From Opitutia bacterium (GTDB lineage: Bacteria; Verrucomicrobiota; Verrucomicrobiia; Opitutales; UBA953), in assembly GCA_947460445.1 (NCBI GenBank), contig CANHHS010000045.1, forward strand, positions 1 to 11,502: 11,502 nt of DNA. The letters are read 5' to 3'. Under the pieces are notes generated by a model that was not told the origin of the DNA, made no database searches, and was given only the letters and a program-made list of their open reading frames with translations. Both the position numbers and the translations under genes were made by a program. Of the stretch, positions 7,882 through 11,502 are shown in pieces. The first letter of the stretch is position 1. Each line of letters opens with the position of its first letter.

Positions 7882-8427
7882 TTAGGTCACGGTGTCGTCG
7901 GAAGGAGTCAAGCCGCCTGCAGCATTATCCTCCCGCTTCAGGCTAAAATATGCTTGGACGATTTCTCGGCAAGGCTGCTCGAGGACGCCCCCTTGCACAG
8001 TAACTCGGTGGACGAGTCCTTTGAGGTCGTGAAGAGGGTAGGCACCACCCAAGCAGCCCATCTTAGGATCATGACAGCCCCAAACAACCCGGCCAATGCG
8101 GCTCATGATACTTGCCCCCGCGCACATCGGGCAGGGCTCTTTCGTTACATACAGTTCGCAAGCGTTCAGCCGCCAGTCGCCAATTTTTGACGCAGCTTGT
8201 GTGATCGCAAGAACTTCAGCGTGTGCCGTGGGATCGCCCGTACGTTTGATTTCGTTGTGCGCAGCACCGATGACTTCTCCGCCACAGACAATAATAGCAC
8301 CGATGGGAACTTCGTTGGCATGCCAGGCATCAATCGCGAGATTGAAGGCGAGCGACATGTAAAATGCGTCATCGCGGTTAAGTTGCGAAGGGCGCAGTTT
8401 CTCAAATGGACACGGTGCCCAGGACAT
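7882..8427 (-). CDS. tadA: tRNA-specific adenosine(34) deaminase
   Basis: TadA converts adenosine to inosine at the wobble position of tRNA-Arg(ACG), an essential step in most bacteria. The protein belongs to the cytidine/deoxycytidylate deaminase fold. It has the zinc and catalytic motif HAE (H69, E71 counted from the chosen start) and the second zinc motif PCPMC (C99, C102), with the TadA-typical VVWGCHDPKMG nearby. At 181 residues it is slightly longer than E. coli TadA, having an extra hydrophilic C-terminal tail. The reading frame extends three codons further to a TTG at 8436, but the ATG at 8427 is the better start. It has no Shine-Dalgarno site but has a promoter-like pair directly in front. 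A purely free-base deaminase such as guanine deaminase is the main alternative; the overall sequence favours TadA. Confidence 0.92.
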   Translation of the reverse strand: MSWAPCPFEKLRPSQLNRDDAFYMSLAFNLAIDAWHANEVPIGAIIVCGGEVIGAAHNEIKRTGDPTAHAEVLAITQAASKIGDWRLNACELYVTKEPCPMCAGASIMSRIGRVVWGCHDPKMGCLGGAYPLHDLKGLVHRVTVQGGVLEQPCREIVQAYFSLKREDNAAGGLTPSDDTVT

Positions 8428-8434
8428 AGGTAAC

Positions 8435-8465
8435 AAGGTAGGACGGGTCAGGGTGGGGGAGTCAA
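8435..8465 (-). promoter_or_regulatory. Candidate promoter of tadA
   Basis: On the minus strand TTGACT (8465-8460) and TACCTT (8440-8435) are separated by 19 bp, a slightly long spacer. The -10 candidate ends seven bases before the ATG at 8427, so transcription would start at or next to the start codon. Together with the infA promoter on the other strand it forms a divergent control region. Confidence 0.35.
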
Positions 8466-8493
8466 ACGCAAGTGACCAAGACCTAGCGAAACC

Positions 8494-8523
8494 TTGACAT
8501 TAATCCTAACCTGAACGTTTTTA
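8494..8523 (+). promoter_or_regulatory. Candidate promoter of infA
   Basis: A perfect -35 box TTGACA (8494-8499) is followed after 18 bp by the T-rich TTTTTA (8518-8523), a poor -10 match. The predicted transcription start lies within a few bases of the infA ATG at 8533. The overlapping AAAGG (8523-8527) could instead act as a ribosome binding site if transcription begins further upstream; the two readings are in conflict. Confidence 0.4.
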
Positions 8524-8532
8524 AAGGTACAC

Positions 8533-8796
8533 ATGGCCGACGGCGAAATTCTCGAACTCGAGGGCAAAATCCTCCAAGTCTTACCCGGAACGATGTTCCG
8601 TATCGAACTGCAGAATAAGCACGTCGTTCTTGGGCGTATCTCGGGCAAACTTCGTAAGAACTATATTCGTATTAACCCTGGCGATCGGGTGAAGGTTGAG
8701 ATGAACACCGCCGACCTCACGACCGCTATGATTACTTTCCGTCTGCGCGATTCAGCTCCACGACCTACATCCGCACCGCCTCGTCGTCGGAAATAA
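8533..8796 (+). CDS. infA: Translation initiation factor IF-1, with C-terminal extension
   Basis: IF-1 binds the 30S ribosomal A site and helps IF-2 and IF-3 during initiation. The first 70 residues form a single S1/OB fold with the family's pattern: EGKILQVLPGTMFRIEL (10-26), HVVLGRISGKLRKNYIRI (30-47) and PGDRVKVEM (49-57). Usual IF-1 is about 72 residues; this one has 87, ending in a proline- and arginine-rich tail (SAPRPTSAPPRRRK). The segment NTADLTTAMITFR (58-70) replaces the common 'SPYDLTRGRI' sequence, so it is somewhat divergent. The ATG at 8533 has AAAGG five bases upstream, one of the few ribosome-binding-site candidates in the window. It is followed by its own terminator and is divergent from tadA. 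Confidence 0.93.
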   Translation: MADGEILELEGKILQVLPGTMFRIELQNKHVVLGRISGKLRKNYIRINPGDRVKVEMNTADLTTAMITFRLRDSAPRPTSAPPRRRK

Positions 8797-8816
8797 GCCT
8801 GTCATAGAGCTTATTG

Positions 8817-8839
8817 AGCCCGTTTAACCGGGCTTTTTT
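8817..8839 (+). terminator. Intrinsic terminator of infA
   Basis: AGCCCG (8817-8822) pairs with CGGGCT (8829-8834) around a six-base loop and is followed by a run of six T (8834-8839). It lies 20 bp after the infA stop and separates infA from cysK. Confidence 0.88.
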
Positions 8840-8894
8840 ATTTGCCTGATTCCGTCATTCAGATAATCTTTGGTCATCTATCTAAGATTAAGCC

Positions 8895-9851
8895 ATGCCC
8901 ATCTATAACACTGTCATTGATACCATTGGTCGCACCCCTTTGGTGCGCCTCAATAAAGTTACCGAAGGCCTCGGAGCTGAAGTATTGGTAAAGCTGGAAT
9001 TCTTTAATCCGCTCTCAAGCGTCAAGGATCGCATTGGTTGGGCCATGGTTCAGGCGGCTGAGTTGGATGGTCGTCTCAAGCCCGGCGGTACAATTGTTGA
9101 ACCTACTTCAGGCAATACGGGTATCGCTTTAGCATTCATTGCAGCTTCCCGTGGATACCGCTGTGTTTTGACAATGCCAGAGACGATGTCGATTGAGCGT
9201 CGCGTGCTCTTGCGTCTTCTCGGTGCAGAAATTGTTCTGACGCCTGGAGCTAAAGGTATGCGCGGTGCCATTGAACGTGCGACGCAGCTTCGTGATGAAT
9301 TCGGCGATCGTGCGTTTATGCCGATGCAGTTTGATAATCCTGCGAACCCTGAAGTTCATCGCAAAACAACCGCCGAGGAAATTTGGAAAGATACCGACGG
9401 CAAGTTAGACGTATTTGTCTCTGGTGTAGGTACGGGCGGTACGATTACGGGCGTTAGCTCAGTGATTAAGGGTCGCCGCAAACTCCACACGGTTGCTGTT
9501 GAGCCGACTGCGAGTCCCGTCCTCTCAGGCGGTGCACCTGGCCCTCACAAGATTCAAGGAATTGGTGCAGGTTTTATTCCTAAAAATTGCGACACGACGC
9601 TTATCGACGAAATCGTCCAGGTTACGAATGAAGATGCGTTTGCGATGGCTCAAGAGGTCTCGGTTCGTGAAGGACTCGCTGTTGGTATTTCGTCCGGTGC
9701 AAATATTTGGGCTGCACTCCAGCTTGCCAAGAAGCCTGAGTATGCGGGTAAGCGTATTGTTACGATCGCTTGCAGTCCTTCAGAGCGCTACCTTTCGACC
9801 GCACTCGCTGAAAAGGCCCGTGCTGAAGTCACCGCACTGACAGCATCCTAA
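8895..9851 (+). CDS. cysK: Cysteine synthase (O-acetylserine sulfhydrylase)
   Basis: A 318-residue PLP enzyme that makes L-cysteine from O-acetylserine and sulfide in the cytoplasm. The PLP-binding lysine is K44 in SSVKDRIG. The substrate loop TSGNTG is at 71-76, the phosphate-binding glycine-rich loop GVGTGGTITG at 177-186, and the pyridine-nitrogen serine lies in GISSGAN (264-270). MPETMSIERR (94-103) and ERYLST (297-302) are also typical of CysK. The length matches the CysK/CysM family; absence of an extra C-terminal CBS domain rules out cystathionine beta-synthase. CysM is the main alternative. The ATG at 8895 is the only sensible start, since it begins directly with the family's N-terminal NTVIDTIGRTPLV. 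No Shine-Dalgarno site precedes it. Between the infA terminator and the start, GATAAT (8862-8867) and TAAGAT (8883-8888) are possible -10 boxes without a convincing -35 partner. The gene is monocistronic, with a strong terminator. Confidence 0.95.
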   Translation: MPIYNTVIDTIGRTPLVRLNKVTEGLGAEVLVKLEFFNPLSSVKDRIGWAMVQAAELDGRLKPGGTIVEPTSGNTGIALAFIAASRGYRCVLTMPETMSIERRVLLRLLGAEIVLTPGAKGMRGAIERATQLRDEFGDRAFMPMQFDNPANPEVHRKTTAEEIWKDTDGKLDVFVSGVGTGGTITGVSSVIKGRRKLHTVAVEPTASPVLSGGAPGPHKIQGIGAGFIPKNCDTTLIDEIVQVTNEDAFAMAQEVSVREGLAVGISSGANIWAALQLAKKPEYAGKRIVTIACSPSERYLSTALAEKARAEVTALTAS

Positions 9852-9872
9852 GATTTCTTAAAGTCTTTCCCT

Positions 9873-9900
9873 AGGCTCACCGAGAGGTGGGCCTTTTTTT
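9873..9900 (+). terminator. Intrinsic terminator of cysK
   Basis: AGGCTCACC (9873-9881) pairs with GGTGGGCCT (9886-9894), nine pairs with one G-U, around a GAGA tetraloop. A run of seven T (9894-9900) follows. It lies 21 bp past the cysK stop and isolates the downstream umuC gene. Confidence 0.93.
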
Positions 9901-9901
9901 G

Positions 9902-9929
9902 TTGATAGTAAACCCGGTAGGTGAACACT
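9902..9929 (+). promoter_or_regulatory. Candidate promoter of umuC
   Basis: TTGATA (9902-9907) is followed after 16 bp by AACACT (9924-9929), a weak -10 box. That -10 lies inside the palindrome described in the next entry, so a bound repressor would block RNA polymerase. Transcription would start near 9936, just upstream of the GTG start at 9949. Confidence 0.35.
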
Positions 9930-9939
9930 CGTTCACCTA
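9918..9939. promoter_or_regulatory. LexA-type (SOS) operator candidate in front of umuC
   Basis: A perfect 9-bp inverted repeat, TAGGTGAAC (9918-9926) and GTTCACCTA (9931-9939), with a four-base centre (ACTC). Its core is GAAC-N4-GTTC, the same shape as the LexA box of Gram-positive bacteria. It ends nine bases before the GTG start of a gene that is SOS-controlled in most bacteria. There is no T-run, so it is not a terminator. Whether this organism's LexA uses this motif is not shown by the window. Confidence 0.65.
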
Positions 9940-9948
9940 AGGCCTCCC

Positions 9949-11265
9949 GTGCTCCGCGCTCTTGCTGACTGTAACAACTTCTTCGCCTCGTGCGAACGTG
10001 CCTTAAATCCGGCGCTCCAAGGTGTGCCTATTGTTGTGCTTTCCAATAATGATGGCTGTGTGGTTGCACGTTCCTCTGAAGCAAAGGTGTTGGGTATACC
10101 GATGGGTGCCCCGTTTTTTCAAGTGCGGCGATTGTGCGAAACGCACGGAGTGCATGTCGCCTCTTCTAATTTTGAAGTCTACGGAGATTTTTCGAATCGC
10201 GTGATGGAGACGCTGGCAGAGCATGCCCGTGACATCGAAGTATACTCGATCGATGAAGCCTTTATGGGCTTCCCGGATTTATCGGATGAGCAGGCATTAT
10301 TACTCGGGCATTCCATTCGCAATGACGTCCTCGCACGTACGGGTATCACGGTCTCGATTGGTTTAGCGCCAACTCAGGTACTCTGTAAACTCGCCAATGA
10401 GCTTTCCAAGAAAGACCCGAAGACGAGCGGTGTCTATTTGATGCCTACCGACGGCGTGAAGCGACTCGAGTTGCTCCGTACTATACCCGTGGATAGTCTT
10501 TGGGGTGTCGGTAAAGGCACCGCCTCGCGTTTACGCGCTTACGGTGTCGTGACAGTTGCAGATCTTGCCGAAATTGAACCTGCACGCATTCGCAGTTTTG
10601 CGGGAGTTGTCGGGGAGCGCTTGGCGCTCGAAGTGCGTGGCGTAGCCTGTCACGGAATTGTCGAAGAGTCATCGCCGAGAAAGTCTATCCTTTCATCGCG
10701 CTCATTTGGAAATCCTGTGACTGAGCGCGATGATTTAGCGGAAGCACTCGCACACCATGCTTTTCGTGCGAGTGAGAAATTGCGCGAAGATGGACTCGTT
10801 GCAGGTACCATCGTCGCATTTGCGCGCACGAATCGACATCGCGAAGACCAAGAACAACAGGACGCGGAAGCCGTCATTCGTCTAGATCCCCCTACGCATG
10901 ATGGTCGGCGCATGGCTGCTGCAATTACTCAGGCTATGGACGCGATGTGGATTCCAGGCTTTCAATGGAAGCGTGCGGGTGTGTACCTCGCTGATCTATC
11001 CTCTTCGGAAGTTACGCAACCTGGTTTGCCGGGTCTAGGCCCTGCAGAGCCTGTTCAGCGTCGCAAACTCATGGAGGTTATGGATGCACTCAATGCTGAG
11101 CTCGGAAAGGATGCGGTACGTCTGGCTAGTACGGGCTTAGAGCGCACTTGGAAGCCCAAAGCCGAACGCCTAACAACAGTTACCGATAAAGATGCGACAG
11201 CCGAAGGTGTGAAGTCCGGAGGCGACAGTCGCGTTAAGCGCACGCGTATTCGCTTTCACGAGTGA
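9949..11265 (+). CDS. umuC: Y-family DNA polymerase, UmuC type (Pol V catalytic subunit)
   Basis: A 438-residue error-prone translesion polymerase that copies past DNA lesions. The palm/fingers part has the first metal motif at ADCNNFFASCER (6-17, D7) and the second at YSIDEAF (99-105, D102/E103). The steric and helix motifs SIGLAPTQVLCKLANELSK (about 137-155) follow. A helix-hairpin-helix region (WGVGKGTASRL, about 185-195) and the little-finger domain (about 235-350) come next. The UmuC-specific C-terminal region is present (RRKLMEVMDALNAELGKDAVRLAS, about 366-389), but the usual ending is replaced by a basic hydrophilic tail of about 30 residues. QPGLPGL (about 354-360) may be a degenerate sliding-clamp motif. 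The GTG at 9949 is the only start that includes the catalytic D7; AAGG (9939-9942) is a possible ribosome binding site. No umuD lies in this window. The stop is 3 bp from the convergent pirin gene. Confidence 0.93.
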   Translation: MLRALADCNNFFASCERALNPALQGVPIVVLSNNDGCVVARSSEAKVLGIPMGAPFFQVRRLCETHGVHVASSNFEVYGDFSNRVMETLAEHARDIEVYSIDEAFMGFPDLSDEQALLLGHSIRNDVLARTGITVSIGLAPTQVLCKLANELSKKDPKTSGVYLMPTDGVKRLELLRTIPVDSLWGVGKGTASRLRAYGVVTVADLAEIEPARIRSFAGVVGERLALEVRGVACHGIVEESSPRKSILSSRSFGNPVTERDDLAEALAHHAFRASEKLREDGLVAGTIVAFARTNRHREDQEQQDAEAVIRLDPPTHDGRRMAAAITQAMDAMWIPGFQWKRAGVYLADLSSSEVTQPGLPGLGPAEPVQRRKLMEVMDALNAELGKDAVRLASTGLERTWKPKAERLTTVTDKDATAEGVKSGGDSRVKRTRIRFHE

Positions 11266-11268
11266 GTA

Positions 11269-11502
11269 TTACGCTAAGTCGAATAGCAGCACTTCGAGAT
11301 TCGAAAGGGTACTCAGTTTAAAATTTGTAAGTTGGCTGATGCCTGCTCCGTCTCCTGCGACAATGGGTTGGTCGCCAATCTTTCCCTCTCCGCTTAAGAC
11401 TTGAATCCATGCGTGACGTTGAGGGGAGATGGAAACTGATTTTATCGAACCTTTACTGATTCGGAGCTTACGTAAGGTGACGTCTTGATGGATAGCCAGT
11501 GA
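11269..11502 (-). CDS. Pirin-family protein (YhhW-like cupin), C-terminal part only
   Basis: An open frame runs from the right window edge to a TAA at 11269, giving the last 77 residues of a larger protein; the start lies outside the window. The residues HAWIQVLSGEG, then a GD..IVAGDGAGIS stretch, and the ending LEVLLFDLA match the C-terminal cupin of pirin-family proteins such as E. coli YhhW, some of which act as quercetin 2,3-dioxygenases. The metal-binding histidines belong to the N-terminal cupin and are not visible here, so activity cannot be judged. It is convergent with umuC with a 3-bp gap and no terminator between them. Confidence 0.8.
   Translation of the reverse strand, partial: SLAIHQDVTLRKLRISKGSIKSVSISPQRHAWIQVLSGEGKIGDQPIVAGDGAGISQLTNFKLSTLSNLEVLLFDLA

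Noticed and set aside
8428..8436. TTG at 8436 as the tadA start
   Set aside because: It adds only three residues and has no ribosome binding site; the ATG at 8427 is better and fits the promoter position.
1..11502. CRISPR array, insertion sequence, tRNA or phage genes
   Set aside because: No repeated spacer pattern, transposase, terminal inverted repeats or clover-leaf candidates were seen; all longer frames fit ordinary genes.

Overview
The window holds ten genes I can support, all ordinary bacterial coding sequence packed with short gaps. The base composition is balanced and I see no mobile element, CRISPR array or RNA gene. The organism is probably a Verrucomicrobiota bacterium, perhaps of the Opitutia group. 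This is inferred from the overall style of the proteins: a C-terminally extended IF-1, a Tat-exported Mn superoxide dismutase, an adenylate-kinase-like protein with an added C-terminal domain, and a DsbD with an unusual domain order. No single marker proves it. Most starts lack a Shine-Dalgarno sequence and several use GTG, which also argues against a typical enteric or Firmicutes genome.

Layout. At 129-1160 (+) is a FAD-dependent amine/amino-acid oxidase-like protein. It meets, stop codon against stop codon, a minus-strand block covering 8427-1161. Read in transcription order, that block is tadA (tRNA adenosine deaminase), sodA (exported Mn superoxide dismutase, followed by a strong terminator), a secreted protein of unknown function, an adenylate-kinase-like protein with an extra C-terminal domain, a circularly permuted ATP-grasp-like protein, and a dsbD-type thiol-disulfide reductase. 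From 8533 the plus strand carries infA (IF-1, with its own terminator), cysK (cysteine synthase, with its own terminator) and a umuC-type Y-family DNA polymerase. The last 234 bases are the C-terminal part of a pirin-family gene on the minus strand.

How they fit together. tadA and infA serve translation and share a divergent control region of about 105 bp. sodA is translationally close to tadA (5 bp gap) but encodes an exported enzyme against superoxide. DsbD passes reducing electrons across the inner membrane, so it and the exported SOD both act on redox balance outside the cytoplasm. CysK makes cysteine. umuC has a near-perfect 22-bp palindrome containing GAAC-N4-GTTC just upstream of its GTG start. 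That is the classic shape of a LexA operator, so it is probably an SOS gene, yet no umuD partner is adjacent.

I do not see a clear new defence or mobile system. The parts most worth following up are the palindrome before umuC, the permuted DsbD, the uncharacterised C-terminal half of the kinase with its ATP-grasp-like neighbour, and the start-adjacent promoter candidates that hint at leaderless transcripts.
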